Assembly (NCBI GenBank): GCA_028383925.1
Contig: JAOEWO010000003.1
Location: 62,001 to 126,000, forward strand
Reading direction: 5' to 3'
From: Winogradskyella sp.
Lineage (GTDB): Bacteria; Bacteroidota; Bacteroidia; Flavobacteriales; Flavobacteriaceae
Length of the DNA: 64,000 nucleotides
The position numbers and the translations under genes were made by a program. Below are positions 25,359-36,026 of the stretch, piece after piece; position 1 is the stretch's first letter; every line of letters begins with the position of its first letter. A model generated the notes under the pieces. The model was not told where the DNA came from and searched no databases. It saw nothing but the letters and a program-made list of their open reading frames with translations.

Positions 25359-27893
25359 ATGGCAGAAGGAGAAAAACTCATTCCAATTAATATTGAAGAT
25401 GAAATGAAATCGGCTTACATTGACTATTCAATGTCAGTCATTGTGTCACGTGCTTTACCAGATGTAAGAGATGGTTTAAAGCCAGTTCATAGACGCGTAC
25501 TTTATGGTATGCACGAACTCGGAGTTAGAGCAAACAGTGCGCATAAAAAGTCAGCAAGAATAGTCGGTGAAGTTTTAGGTAAATATCATCCACATGGTGA
25601 CACCTCAGTTTATGATGCAATGGTGCGTATGGCTCAAGAGTGGAGTTTGCGTTACATGTTGGTAGATGGACAGGGTAACTTTGGCTCTGTAGATGGTGAT
25701 AGTCCGGCAGCAATGCGTTATACAGAAGCGCGTATGCGCAAAATATCTGAAGACATGTTGGCAGATATAGATAAAGAAACAGTAGATCACAAGCTTAATT
25801 TTGATGACACTTTAGAAGAACCAACAGTTTTACCAACACGTATACCAGGTTTACTTGTTAACGGTGCTTCTGGTATCGCTGTAGGTATGGCAACAAATAT
25901 GCCACCTCACAATTTAACCGAAGTGGTTAATGGTACTATTGCTTACATAGAAAATGATGCTATTGAGATTGATGAATTAATGCAACACATTAAAGCACCA
26001 GATTTTCCTACAGGTGGAACTATATATGGTTATGATGGTGTAAAAGAAGCGTTTCATACAGGTCGTGGTCGTATTGTAATGCGTGGTAATGCTGTTATTG
26101 AAGAAGTGCAAGGTAGAGAGTGTGTAATTGTTACTGAAATACCATACCAAGTTAATAAAGCAGACATGATTAAGAAGACTGCTGATTTAATTAATGACAA
26201 AAAACTTGAAGGAATTTCCTCTATAAGAGATGAGTCTGATAGAAACGGTATGCGTATTGTTTACGTTTTAAAACGTGATGCTATTCCTAATATCGTTCTT
26301 AATAAATTATATAAATATACTGCCTTACAATCGTCTTTTAGTGTAAATAACATTGCATTAGTAAAAGGACGTCCGCAATTATTAAACTTAAAAGAGTTAA
26401 TTCATTACTTTGTTGAGCATAGACATGAGGTTGTTGTAAGACGTACAACTTATGAGTTGCGTAAAGCCGAAGAGCGTGCACATATTTTAGAAGGATTAAT
26501 AATAGCATCAGATAATATTGACGAAGTTATTAAAATTATTCGTGCATCATCTAATGCAGATGAAGCTAGAAATAGTTTAATTGAACGTTTTAAGCTTTCA
26601 GAAATACAAGCTAAGGCTATTGTTGAGATGCGTTTGCGTCAGTTAACAGGTTTAGAACAAGATAAATTACGCACCGAGTATGATGAAATAATGGCAACCA
26701 TTATTGACCTTAAAGATATCTTAGACAAGAAAGACCGTCGTATGGAGATTATTAAAGGTGAGCTAGAGGTTGTTAGAGATAAATATGGTGACGAGCGTAG
26801 ATCTGTTATAGAATATGCTGGTGGTGACTTAAGTATCGAAGACATGATACCAGATGCACAAGTTGTGATTACCATTTCTCATGCAGGTTACATAAAACGC
26901 ACCTTACTTTCAGAATATAAAACGCAAAATAGAGGTGGAGTTGGTCAAAAAGCATCAACAACACGTAATGAAGATTTCTTAGAACATTTATTTGTTGGTA
27001 CAAATCACCAATATATGTTATTCTTTACTCAAAAAGGGAAATGTTTTTGGATGCGTGTTTACGAAATTCCAGAAGGTGCAAAAACCTCAAAAGGAAGAGC
27101 TATTCAAAATCTTATAAATATAGAGCAAGATGATAAGGTTATGGCCTTTATCTGTACTCAAGATTTAAAAGATGAAGCGTATATAAATAGTCATTATGTA
27201 ATTATGGCTACTAAGCAAGGTCAGGTTAAGAAAACATCTTTAGAGCAATATTCTAGACCAAGATCTAACGGTATTAATGCCATTACTATTAAAGATGATG
27301 ATGTTTTATTAGAAGCAAAATTAACCACTGGCGAAAGCCAAGTTATGCTAGCACTTAAGTCTGGTAAAGCTATTCGTTTTGAAGAAGCTAAAACAAGACC
27401 AATGGGTAGAAACGCATCTGGTGTAAGAGGTATTAGATTACAAGATGAAAAGACAGATGAAGTTATTGGTATGATTGCTGTAGACGATATGGAGAGTAAT
27501 ATTCTTGTGGTTTCAGAAAACGGCTACGGAAAACGCTCGAGTCTAGAAGATTACAGAATTACTAATCGTGGTGGAAAGGGTGTAAAAACCATTTCGATTA
27601 CTGAAAAAACCGGTAATTTAGTATCTATTAAGAATGTTACAGATGAAGATGATTTAATGATTATTAATAAATCTGGAATCGCTATTCGTATGGCAGTAGC
27701 AGATTTACGTGTTATGGGTAGAGCTACACAAGGGGTTAAATTAATAAACCTTAAAGGTAATGACTCTATAGCAGCAGTGGCTAAAGTTATGAAAGATGAC
27801 GAAGAAGATTTAGATGCAGAAATGTCTGATGAAGAGTCTACAGATGATGATGGCACGGCTATTGATAATAATGAAACAGAAACTGAAAATTAA
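25359..27893 (+). CDS. gyrA: DNA gyrase subunit A
   Basis: GyrA is the DNA-cleaving subunit of gyrase. The 844-residue protein has the winged-helix breakage domain with the QRDR segment [12 protein letters not shown], where Thr82 and Asp86 align with E. coli Ser83 and Asp87, and the catalytic Tyr121 in [10 protein letters not shown]. After the coiled-coil (residues 330-480), the C-terminal beta-pinwheel carries the GyrA box in [10 protein letters not shown], which marks gyrase rather than topoisomerase IV. The final residues are acidic ([19 protein letters not shown]), a normal variable tail. It is followed 28 bases later by a TPR protein that may be cotranscribed. Confidence 0.97.
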   Translation: MAEGEKLIPINIEDEMKSAYIDYSMSVIVSRALPDVRDGLKPVHRRVLYGMHELGVRANSAHKKSARIVGEVLGKYHPHGDTSVYDAMVRMAQEWSLRYMLVDGQGNFGSVDGDSPAAMRYTEARMRKISEDMLADIDKETVDHKLNFDDTLEEPTVLPTRIPGLLVNGASGIAVGMATNMPPHNLTEVVNGTIAYIENDAIEIDELMQHIKAPDFPTGGTIYGYDGVKEAFHTGRGRIVMRGNAVIEEVQGRECVIVTEIPYQVNKADMIKKTADLINDKKLEGISSIRDESDRNGMRIVYVLKRDAIPNIVLNKLYKYTALQSSFSVNNIALVKGRPQLLNLKELIHYFVEHRHEVVVRRTTYELRKAEERAHILEGLIIASDNIDEVIKIIRASSNADEARNSLIERFKLSEIQAKAIVEMRLRQLTGLEQDKLRTEYDEIMATIIDLKDILDKKDRRMEIIKGELEVVRDKYGDERRSVIEYAGGDLSIEDMIPDAQVVITISHAGYIKRTLLSEYKTQNRGGVGQKASTTRNEDFLEHLFVGTNHQYMLFFTQKGKCFWMRVYEIPEGAKTSKGRAIQNLINIEQDDKVMAFICTQDLKDEAYINSHYVIMATKQGQVKKTSLEQYSRPRSNGINAITIKDDDVLLEAKLTTGESQVMLALKSGKAIRFEEAKTRPMGRNASGVRGIRLQDEKTDEVIGMIAVDDMESNILVVSENGYGKRSSLEDYRITNRGGKGVKTISITEKTGNLVSIKNVTDEDDLMIINKSGIAIRMAVADLRVMGRATQGVKLINLKGNDSIAAVAKVMKDDEEDLDAEMSDEESTDDDGTAIDNNETETEN

Positions 27894-27921
27894 ATATTAA
27901 CAACAAATTATTTATTACAAG

Positions 27922-29214
27922 ATGAAAAAATTAATGACATTAGTGTTGCTCTTAACTGTCGCGTCAATGTCTTTTGCTCAAAAGAGCGAAGTCAAAGCAA
28001 TTGAGAAAGCACTTAAAAACCTAAACTATGCAGATGCTAAATCTGCTGTTTCTGCTGCAGAAGGTTTGGTAGGTAATATGGATGATAAGATTAAATCTAA
28101 ATTTTACTTCCTAAAAGCACAGTCACTATATGCAAAAGGTGCAGGTACAGACGCTAATGTAGATGATGCTATTGCAGCTTTAGATAAACTGAAAGATTTA
28201 GAATCTTCTATGGGTAAATTAAAGTATACTGAAGAAGCTAATTCTATGAAGTTAGAGATGACAAGATCTTTTTTAACTAAAGCAAACAATGCCATTAGTA
28301 ACAAAAACTTTAAGGAAGCTGCCAAGCGCTTTGAGAAAGTTTATAAAATGTCTCCACAAGACACAATTTATCTTTATTATGCAGCTTCATCTGCCGTAAA
28401 TGCTCAAGATTTTGATAATGCTCTAAATTATTATTTAGACTTAAAAAACATGGGTTATACAGGGGCATCAATGAATTATTATGCAATTAATAAAGATACT
28501 GGTGAAGAAGACTCTTTTACAAACAAATCTGAAAGAGATTTATCTGTAAAAATAGCTAAGACACATAACAATCCTGAGGACAGAAGAGGTGATTCTAAAA
28601 CATCTGAAATTGTAAAGAATATCGCTTTAATCTATGTTTCTCAGAATAAAAACGAAAAAGCTTTAGGTGCAATGGCAGATGCTAGGGCAGAGAACCCTGA
28701 TGATTTAGGTCTTTTACTTTCTGAAGCAAATGTGTATTTAAAGATGGGTAATCGCGATAAGTTTAAAGACTTAATGGAAGAGGCAACTGAAAAAGATCCT
28801 GATAATGCAGAGTTACAGTACAACTTAGGTGTACTTGCTGCAGATGGTGGTAATCCAGAAGAGGCTATAAAATATTACGAGAAGGCTATTGCAATTAACC
28901 CTGGTTATACAGATGCTTATAACAACTTAGCGGTTGTAATTTTAGCTGGTGAATCTGCTATTGTAGAAGAAATGAATGGATTAGGTAATAGTGCAGCGGA
29001 TAATAGAAAATATGACGAGTTAAAGGATAAACGCTCTAAGTTATATGAAACAGCTATTCCTTACTTAGTAAAATCATTAGATTTAAGAAGTTCTAATATT
29101 AATGCAGCCAAAACACTTATGAACATTTACAGTGCACTTGGTGAAACAGCTAAATATAAAGAAATGAAAGCAAAAGTCGCAGCAATTGAAGCAAGCGAAG
29201 CTGGAAATAACTAA
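27922..29214 (+). CDS. Exported tetratricopeptide-repeat protein
   Basis: The 430-residue protein starts with a signal peptide (MKKLMTLVLLLTVASMSFAQ). TPR units follow: NFKEAAKRFEKVYKMSPQDTIYL, QDFDNALNYYLDLKNMGY, NKNEKALGAMADARAENPDD and GGNPEEAIKYYEKAIAINPGYTDAYNNLAVV, with the canonical W/L-G-Y-A-P spacing. TPRs form protein-protein interaction scaffolds. It would be periplasmic; such proteins often sit in outer-membrane assembly or secretion complexes, but no partner is indicated here. It lies 28 bases downstream of gyrA and ends before the terminator at 29261-29291. Confidence 0.85.
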   Translation: MKKLMTLVLLLTVASMSFAQKSEVKAIEKALKNLNYADAKSAVSAAEGLVGNMDDKIKSKFYFLKAQSLYAKGAGTDANVDDAIAALDKLKDLESSMGKLKYTEEANSMKLEMTRSFLTKANNAISNKNFKEAAKRFEKVYKMSPQDTIYLYYAASSAVNAQDFDNALNYYLDLKNMGYTGASMNYYAINKDTGEEDSFTNKSERDLSVKIAKTHNNPEDRRGDSKTSEIVKNIALIYVSQNKNEKALGAMADARAENPDDLGLLLSEANVYLKMGNRDKFKDLMEEATEKDPDNAELQYNLGVLAADGGNPEEAIKYYEKAIAINPGYTDAYNNLAVVILAGESAIVEEMNGLGNSAADNRKYDELKDKRSKLYETAIPYLVKSLDLRSSNINAAKTLMNIYSALGETAKYKEMKAKVAAIEASEAGNN

Positions 29215-29260
29215 ACTTTATAAGTGATTTAATAGCTAAATTACTACTTTAATAAATTAA

Positions 29261-29291
29261 GAAGACCAAGACAGTAATTGTTTTGGTCTTC
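29261..29291 (+). terminator. Terminator after the TPR gene
   Basis: GAAGACCAA (29261-29269) pairs with TTGGTCTTC (29283-29291), loop of 13 bases, followed by T-run 29292-29297. It ends the gyrA-TPR unit. Confidence 0.85.
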
Positions 29292-29297
29292 TTTTTT

Positions 29298-29512
29298 ATC
29301 AATTTTTAGCTAGTATCAACATAATTAAAGAACGAAGTCTTAAGTCTATTGCAATATTTACGTTTAATGAGTGAACAATCTTTTGTACAAACAAAAGCTA
29401 AAATCCTGTTTACTCACATTTAAATTGGAATGATTGAATTCTGAAAATCATCACTCATGTTTTCAGGTGAATTATAGTGCTATTAAATTTTCGTGCACAA
29501 TTTTAAAAACAA
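29298..29512. other. Gene-free stretch between two terminators
   Basis: The gap between the TPR gene and the large secreted protein is 355 bases. Apart from the two terminator hairpins I see no coding frame, RNA gene or clear promoter in this part. Confidence 0.6.
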
Positions 29513-29516
29513 AAAA

Positions 29517-29539
29517 GCACACTATTAGTTATAGTGTGC
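29517..29539 (-). terminator. Terminator of the large secreted dehydrogenase gene
   Basis: GCACACTAT (29517-29525) pairs with ATAGTGTGC (29531-29539) around TAGTT. The A-run on plus at 29507-29516 gives a U-tract on the minus strand. It lies about 30 bases past the stop. Confidence 0.9.
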
Positions 29540-29569
29540 TTTTTTTAGTTTCAATATGTGGTCTCTTAT

Positions 29570-32500
29570 TTACTTAATAATTAGTTTTTGTATGCGTTTT
29601 TGATTCTGTTCATTTTCTAGTTGTACAATATAAATACCTGTAGTTAAATTAGAAACATTAATAACTTGTATTGTGTTTGTTGTCTCTAGTTTTTGAGTAG
29701 TTACTACTCTACCGTGTATATCAAACAATTTAAGATCTGTAGCCTTTTGTAATTGTCCTTTTATAACAATAGTTTTTTCTGCTTGGTTTGTATAGATGTT
29801 AAGCCCGTCTAGACTTTGCTCATTAAGGTTAAGCGCACTAGTTTCAAAACGTAAGAAGAAACGACCAGCATTAAGCATGTCAGTATCTGCTACAAAACTA
29901 TAAGTATTGGTGTTTAATAAGGTAAATGTATTGTTATCTGTGTCTTCTAAATATACATTTACAGTACTTGGTATTGACATTTCGGTAATAGCTACAGTAA
30001 TAGTTTCCCCTTGTGCTGCGTGTATGCCTAACGGAATAACCACGTTATTCATGTCATCTTGCCCAAGAGCTTGTATGGCCATTGGTGTACCCGTATTTTC
30101 TTCTACTAAATGTGTGTATACAGCATAGTTTGGGGCGCTACCACCAAATAAAGAGGCATCATAACCAGGATCTAAACCAAGTGATGCGTTAGAATTAAAG
30201 TAGATATCGGTTTCAAAAGAGGTGCTATTGTTATTAATTTCAACTTTAACAAGTCCGCTATTAATTCTGCCCGCAATAAAATCGTCTGTATTGCCTTTAA
30301 CTCGCATTTGTGGTGTAAAAGAAATAAGACCACCGCCAGATTTCACTTTCACAAAAAATCCTTGACCGGGTGCTATAAGTACCCCTGTGCTTAGATTGTT
30401 AAGTATTGTCCACCCATTAGAGGCATCACCATCATAACCGTAAACGGCTTGTAAAGCACCTGCATCTAATTGCGATTGATTTAGATTAAAGAAGGTTTCA
30501 AAATCTATATAAGACGGGTAGGGGTTACCAATTAAATTCCACCCACTAAAAGCTGTAGCAGATTCAGTAATCGGTAAAGTAAACCCATTAGTTTCTACAG
30601 CACCCGTAAAGGTTAATGTTGTACCACTAATGGCATCTTCAGAGGTATCTCTAGCAGCTCTATAGCCAACGCCTTTGTTTAGTGTTACACCAGCATTAGT
30701 TGTAGCGAATAAACTTTGATAACTACCAGTGGTTTCATTAAAAGGACCAAATAATTTCTGGTCTGTATTATTAGAATTTTCAAATAAGTTAGGGTTAGCA
30801 GTAGCAAAACTTCCAAAAGTTTGTCCATTAAAAGGAGATGATATAAGATCATTACCGGTAGAGCCATTGTAATTATTTACATGGCGTTTGTACGACATAT
30901 TACCAGTGGCAATACCTTCAATAATTAAGCTAGCATAATTGTTAGAGGACGATTGTAATTCTACAACACCATTATTAGTAAAATCACCATGCACCGTTAA
31001 ACTACCACCTTGTTCAATAATAAGAGATGCACCGTTAGAGACCTCAATAGTATTAACTTCAATACTGATATCTGCTGGTATCGTGTATATGCCATTACCG
31101 ATATAAATGTTTGCATCAGTTGTGGTTTCATTCGGACTAATATTATTTAACCAAATACCATCACAATATACTAATGTGCTAGGATCTAAGCTACTAATAT
31201 CACAGCTAATGCCAAACGGCACGTATTGAATTAATGTAGCTTTAGGAAAAGTAGCACTATCATTAGTACCATTAATAGAATTACCACCTCGACCTCTTAG
31301 GTGAATACTCACTACATCATTAACACCATCACTGTAGAGTTGAACTCTCAAGGCATCTGCAATAAATGGAGGTTGTGTATCACCACCCCATTCGTAAATG
31401 CCACCATCAATCCAACCTCCTTGACCTTCCTCTAATGTTATCCATTCATTTTCAGAATGGTAGCTTATGCGCCAAAGTGTATTTGGTTGCGCTTGCATAT
31501 TATTGTTTGTTGTATAAACTCCACCAAAAGTTACATAATTAATATATTTTGAATTAGGCCAATTTACCTTCCAGCTAAATCCATCTTCTGCATTAGGTGT
31601 TCCTAAATTTTCTAAATAGTTAGCACCATACTCGTTATAACCAGTTACAGTACGGTAATTATTAATTGCAGGATCGTATAAAATTTCAAGAGGTGTACCT
31701 CTTCCATCAGATTCTGAACCGATGAGTATTGCTTCAGTTAATAAGGCTAAATTAATACTGTCGTCTTGATTGTTGTTAGGAATACCAGGATTACAAAGTT
31801 CTGGTGCTGTAAATAATGCAGGTGATGTAATAGAGCACTCGGAATCATCTGTAAAAAAAGCCGTTACATTTACACCAATTCCATCTGAAGCAAGGCCTAT
31901 TAATGTTACAGTTTGTGGGCTGGTTGTAATAGGAAAAATTTGACCATTTACATTTAAATTACCTGTCTGTGGTGCATTAATATAATTGATAATAACATCT
32001 TGAGAGTACGAGTTATTACCTTCGTTACATAAAGATTGGTTACCTTCTGAAACCGAACCTATAATACAATCTGTTGGTGGTGGTAGGTACTGTATTAAAG
32101 TAGCTTTAGTTTCTGTACCACTATCGTCTCTTTCAAAAGATACGCCACCCCGACCTCTTAGATGAATACTCACAACATCATTAATACCATCACTGTAAAG
32201 TTCTACTTTTAGTGCTTCGGCAGTAATTGGTGTTTGGGCTCTTCCGTCATATTGGTAAATACCTTGGTCTATCCAACCTCCTTGACCTTGGTCTAAAGTT
32301 TGCCAAGTACCTTCATTATAATAGCTAATTTTCCATAAAGTATTTGGCTGATTTTGGTTTTGATTAACAGTAACACCACCAAAAGTAACATAGTTTATAA
32401 GTTTAGGTGATGACCAGTTTACTTGCCAAGTAAAAGCATCATTAATAGATATTGTACCTAAATTTTCACCAAAAGTTGCGCCGTATAAATTGTTGTCTGT

Positions 32501-35032
32501 AACTTTAAAATAATCATTTATTCTAGGGTCCCATAATATATCTAAAGGCTCACCTCGTCTACTATTTAAAGAGCCTGTTACTTCGGCAGAGGCTAAAAGT
32601 GCTAAGTTTATATTCTTATCTGGTGAATTAATAGTTTCTAAGTTGGGGTCTAACTCATTTATCCATTGTTCTATAACAGCAACAGCATCTTCATCTACTT
32701 TAGATTTAGTTAACGGTGGCATCATTATGCTAGGATTTACACTATTCATTCTATGGAATAAAACAGATTTTGAAGCATCGCCAGCAAATACAATACGTTC
32801 ATCTGCTATACCTAATGATGATAAAACACCAGAAGATAAAAGTTCGGTAGCATCAAGACTATTAAATAATCTTAAGTCAAAACCAGCTCTATTATCTGTT
32901 TCGGGTCTATGGCAATAGGCACAATTTAAATCTAAATATGATCGTGCTTTTTCTTCTAAAGATGCATTGGCGTCATAAATAGATTTATTGGTTAAGATAT
33001 TAGGTGTGTCGGCATCTACAATAGTATCATCAATAATGCCAAGGTGACTAAGTGTTACTAATTGGTTGGCAGTTGTATTAGTTGCATCGTAAGTAATATC
33101 TGTATTTAAATATCTAGACCTTAAACCAAGTGCACCTTTAGATACGGTGTTATGGCACGTAATACATTCTGAATTAGATGGGTAGTGCCATATTTGTGTG
33201 CTAGTACTTCCGTCTGCATTTGTTATTTCTATAGGTTCATCTAATGCAACGCTTTGTAAGGTTGCATCTGTTTGAGCCTCATTCCACTTATACGTTAAAA
33301 AATAAAATTTATTATCTTCACCTTTTATTGAAAAACGTGTTTCTATTTTACGTGTTATATTAGGATTATTTTCATCTGTTTTTAAATCAAAATGTTTAAT
33401 TAAAACGCTTCCGACGGGGAAATCCCAATCTCCATTTTCTGAATATTCTATTTGTTCATCTGGCGTGTTATGTGTGCCATTATTAGGTACAGCCAACCAT
33501 CTGCGTTTTAATGCTCCATCAGACCAAAAAGATTCAACAAGTTGGTAAGGTATAATACCATCATCTACATCTAAGGTGGACATGTCTGTAAAAGCACCTG
33601 TTTCAGACAACAACTGCGGAAAGATATCATAGCTTATTTCTGTAGCTTTCAGTTTGTAAAGTGGTGTGTTAAACCCTTGTCTTAGTAGATAGAGTTCTTT
33701 ATCATAATCTTCGCCAAAACCGATAATGTTTGTAGGCAAAAATATACCAAGTTCTTCATAAGATCCATTAGTAATATCTACCGTAAAAATTTCATCACCA
33801 GAGCCGTAATCCGAACATATATATTTGCCATACAATTCGGGTATTTCACTACCTCTATATACATAACCACCAGTAATTGAGTTGGCATCATCTCGAGAAA
33901 GTGATGCTAAAGGGCCTTGGTGTGGCATGTTGTCTAGTAATTCTGTTACACAACCGGGGCCAGGAATATTACCTTCAAAAAGAGGCCATCCGTAATTTTT
34001 ACCACTCTGTAAAACATTAACTTCTTCAAATGTGTTGAGACCAACATCACCTATATAAAAAAGACCTGTTTCAGAATCTTTTGTCATTTTAAAAGGGTTT
34101 CTTAAACCAATACTATAGTATTCTTCAAATCTAGAACCATCTGCACTAGGAAAAGGGTTGTCGTTAGGAATCCAGTATTCTACACCAGTAATTTCATCAG
34201 CAAAACCGGTATCTTCAGGTTTTGTCCTAATGGGAGCATGACTTCTAGCCGGATCTTTGTCAACATCTAATCGTAATACACCACCATCTAAATCGTCTGT
34301 CATATTTTGTGACCTTGCCCATGCAGCAGCATCACCTGTGGTTAAATATAAAAAACCATCATCGCCAAAATCTATTCCACCACCTCTATGTGTGGTTCCG
34401 TTCATTCTACTTTTTAGTAGCGCTATTCTAGATCCTGGTACTAAGGTTAATGAAGTTGGGTTAACTTCAAAACGTTCTAAGACCACAAAATTTGTAAAAG
34501 GCTCATCTAAGTCGCAACTTTGGGTCGTGTAACTTGTAGGTGAATTTTCGCCTTCGCTATTTTTAGTAGTGTAATAGGCGTAAAAATAATTATCACCATT
34601 ACCAAAGTTTGGGTGTATAGCAATACCTAAAAATCCTGCATCAGATATGAGTCCGACATCATTAGATAAATCAGCAATTAAATTTTTTGTCGTTGTATTT
34701 TCATCATTATCAAACCAAAATATTTCACCATTTAATTGGCTTACAACTAATTTATTTTGGTTAGGTATTGTTTTAAGCGCAATAGGGAGGAAGAATGTTA
34801 AATTCTCGAAGGCTACCTCGTATGGTTCTGGTGTTGCAGAAGAAAAAGGTGGAAAAGCTCCATTTAAATAATTTCCCATAGGCGCTGGTGTGGTTAAACC
34901 AGGTCCCATAAAAAAGGGCATTGCGCTAAAAAGTAAAATAGAGGTTAGCGCTATAATAGAAAATCTAATTTTTGTTTTAAATAGGTTAAAATTTAGTTTT
35001 CGTTTGAGTTGAATTAAATTTATGTTTAACAT
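29570..35032 (-). CDS. 1820-residue secreted PQQ-sugar dehydrogenase/cytochrome fusion, T9SS type A
   Basis: The signal region is FSIIALTSILLFSAMPFF (about residues 24-42). The next ~430 residues match the glucose/sorbosone dehydrogenase beta-propeller (FLGIAIHPNFGNGDNYFY, RGGGIDFGDDGFLYLTTGD, YYSIGLRNPFKM). Two haem motifs follow: CITCH at residues 623-627 and CAYCH at 704-708, within a conserved NSECITCH context seen in large secreted cytochrome proteins. Then two copies of a domain of about 180 residues (about 805-983 and 1091-1277), a beta-roll region (ANIYIGNGIYTIPADISIEV), and a type A sorting domain (last ~75 residues). It is likely exported to the surface and used in sugar oxidation with electron transfer. 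Substrate unknown. Confidence 0.88.
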   Translation of the reverse strand: MLNINLIQLKRKLNFNLFKTKIRFSIIALTSILLFSAMPFFMGPGLTTPAPMGNYLNGAFPPFSSATPEPYEVAFENLTFFLPIALKTIPNQNKLVVSQLNGEIFWFDNDENTTTKNLIADLSNDVGLISDAGFLGIAIHPNFGNGDNYFYAYYTTKNSEGENSPTSYTTQSCDLDEPFTNFVVLERFEVNPTSLTLVPGSRIALLKSRMNGTTHRGGGIDFGDDGFLYLTTGDAAAWARSQNMTDDLDGGVLRLDVDKDPARSHAPIRTKPEDTGFADEITGVEYWIPNDNPFPSADGSRFEEYYSIGLRNPFKMTKDSETGLFYIGDVGLNTFEEVNVLQSGKNYGWPLFEGNIPGPGCVTELLDNMPHQGPLASLSRDDANSITGGYVYRGSEIPELYGKYICSDYGSGDEIFTVDITNGSYEELGIFLPTNIIGFGEDYDKELYLLRQGFNTPLYKLKATEISYDIFPQLLSETGAFTDMSTLDVDDGIIPYQLVESFWSDGALKRRWLAVPNNGTHNTPDEQIEYSENGDWDFPVGSVLIKHFDLKTDENNPNITRKIETRFSIKGEDNKFYFLTYKWNEAQTDATLQSVALDEPIEITNADGSTSTQIWHYPSNSECITCHNTVSKGALGLRSRYLNTDITYDATNTTANQLVTLSHLGIIDDTIVDADTPNILTNKSIYDANASLEEKARSYLDLNCAYCHRPETDNRAGFDLRLFNSLDATELLSSGVLSSLGIADERIVFAGDASKSVLFHRMNSVNPSIMMPPLTKSKVDEDAVAVIEQWINELDPNLETINSPDKNINLALLASAEVTGSLNSRRGEPLDILWDPRINDYFKVTDNNLYGATFGENLGTISINDAFTWQVNWSSPKLINYVTFGGVTVNQNQNQPNTLWKISYYNEGTWQTLDQGQGGWIDQGIYQYDGRAQTPITAEALKVELYSDGINDVVSIHLRGRGGVSFERDDSGTETKATLIQYLPPPTDCIIGSVSEGNQSLCNEGNNSYSQDVIINYINAPQTGNLNVNGQIFPITTSPQTVTLIGLASDGIGVNVTAFFTDDSECSITSPALFTAPELCNPGIPNNNQDDSINLALLTEAILIGSESDGRGTPLEILYDPAINNYRTVTGYNEYGANYLENLGTPNAEDGFSWKVNWPNSKYINYVTFGGVYTTNNNMQAQPNTLWRISYHSENEWITLEEGQGGWIDGGIYEWGGDTQPPFIADALRVQLYSDGVNDVVSIHLRGRGGNSINGTNDSATFPKATLIQYVPFGISCDISSLDPSTLVYCDGIWLNNISPNETTTDANIYIGNGIYTIPADISIEVNTIEVSNGASLIIEQGGSLTVHGDFTNNGVVELQSSSNNYASLIIEGIATGNMSYKRHVNNYNGSTGNDLISSPFNGQTFGSFATANPNLFENSNNTDQKLFGPFNETTGSYQSLFATTNAGVTLNKGVGYRAARDTSEDAISGTTLTFTGAVETNGFTLPITESATAFSGWNLIGNPYPSYIDFETFFNLNQSQLDAGALQAVYGYDGDASNGWTILNNLSTGVLIAPGQGFFVKVKSGGGLISFTPQMRVKGNTDDFIAGRINSGLVKVEINNNSTSFETDIYFNSNASLGLDPGYDASLFGGSAPNYAVYTHLVEENTGTPMAIQALGQDDMNNVVIPLGIHAAQGETITVAITEMSIPSTVNVYLEDTDNNTFTLLNTNTYSFVADTDMLNAGRFFLRFETSALNLNEQSLDGLNIYTNQAEKTIVIKGQLQKATDLKLFDIHGRVVTTQKLETTNTIQVINVSNLTTGIYIVQLENEQNQKRIQKLIIK
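31200..31760 (-). repeat. Second copy of an internal duplicated domain (within the 1820-residue protein)
   Basis: This stretch encodes residues about 1091-1277 and matches the stretch at 32085-32622. Shared features include LALL, YINYVTFGGV, QPNTLWRISY versus QPNTLWKISY, EGQGGWI, LRVQLYSDGVNDVVSIHLRGRGG and ATLIQYVP. DNA similarity is high in blocks, pointing to an intragenic duplication. Confidence 0.85.
32085..32622 (-). repeat. First copy of the internal duplicated domain
   Basis: Encodes residues about 805-983 (NINLALLASAEVTG to KATLIQYLPPP). It carries the same motifs as the 31200-31760 copy and is roughly as long. The fold may be discoidin/F5-F8 type C-like carbohydrate binding, which is an inference from the pattern. 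Confidence 0.85.
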
Positions 35033-35268
35033 TTTTCAATTTGGTTACATGTTTAATAGCTCTATAAATGTAGAATGTTTTATAACCAAGAAAGAAAATA
35101 TTCGATGATACTAGTTTAATTCCGATAAAGGTAAGTGTGTTAAAATGAATGTTTTACGATAGGTATTGTCCCCGTAGGTTTACTTATACAAAAGTTAGAA
35201 TAGTTTTTAATTTTACAGCGCACCAAGTTTAGCGCATTTAGGTCTCTTTTTGAAGATTAGAGATTGCA

Positions 35269-36018
35269 TTAAATAATCTTTTTAATCACTCTAAGTTTGT
35301 GCGTGTGTATATTTTTATCTGTGTTATAAATACCGCTATGATCTAGCCTGTCTATGCGTACTTTACCATGCGCATGTATTATGTGGTTATCTTCCATAAT
35401 AATACCAACATGGGTAATATTACCTTCTGCATTATCAAAAAAGGCTAAATCACCAGGTTCACTTTCTTCAATAAAACTTAAAGCTTCACCTTGGTTGGCT
35501 TGTTGTGATGCGTCTCTAAATAGTTTGTAGCCGTTTAATTTATAAACCATTTGAGTAAAACCAGAACAGTCTATGCCAAAGGGTGTTTTTCCTCCCCATA
35601 AATAAGGGGCGTTTAAATATAAAAAAGAGGAATTTATAATTTCAGATTTTATATTCTTTTGGCTTGTTACATGCCCATCAAAAGAATGATTTAGAAGTTT
35701 TAAAGCAGTTAAATTAGAGCCAACTGGAATAGGATATAAATTATTTGAGGCATCAGCAACAAATTCAATTAAATCTGAAGATAATTTAATCTGAGATTGT
35801 GATAATTCTTTATAGTCTGTTTCTGTAATTTCTAGATACTGCTTATTATCTATCCACCCTTCGTATTTATCGAAGGCAAAACGAATACGGCTCCATTTTT
35901 TTCGTTGTTCTAAAACTTTAAAAATATCGCCATACAAAGCCTGCGTTACCATTTCACTAGTATCGCTGGGCTCTAATCGTATAGGTACAATTCCTAAATT
36001 GCAAACACCGTATTGCAT
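35269..36018 (-). CDS. NlpC/P60 family cysteine peptidase with SH3-like N-terminus
   Basis: The 249-residue protein has a C-terminal NlpC/P60 domain with the catalytic triad Cys151 (FGIDCSGFTQ), His203 (ITHVGI) and His215 (IIHAHG). The N-terminal 70 residues (ALYGDIFKVLEQRKKWSRIRFAFDKYEGWI) form a bacterial SH3-like unit that usually binds peptidoglycan. Such enzymes cut gamma-D-Glu/diaminopimelate or related bonds in cell wall peptides. There is no signal peptide, so it may be exported otherwise or act inside the cell on recycled muropeptides. It follows the thiolase gene by 8 bases and is probably cotranscribed. Confidence 0.92.
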   Translation of the reverse strand: MQYGVCNLGIVPIRLEPSDTSEMVTQALYGDIFKVLEQRKKWSRIRFAFDKYEGWIDNKQYLEITETDYKELSQSQIKLSSDLIEFVADASNNLYPIPVGSNLTALKLLNHSFDGHVTSQKNIKSEIINSSFLYLNAPYLWGGKTPFGIDCSGFTQMVYKLNGYKLFRDASQQANQGEALSFIEESEPGDLAFFDNAEGNITHVGIIMEDNHIIHAHGKVRIDRLDHSGIYNTDKNIHTHKLRVIKKII

Positions 36019-36026
36019 AAAATTAT

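Noticed and set aside
30685-30867. Extra minus-strand frame inside the 1820-residue gene
   Set aside because: It lies in another frame of a long conserved coding region and has no features of its own.
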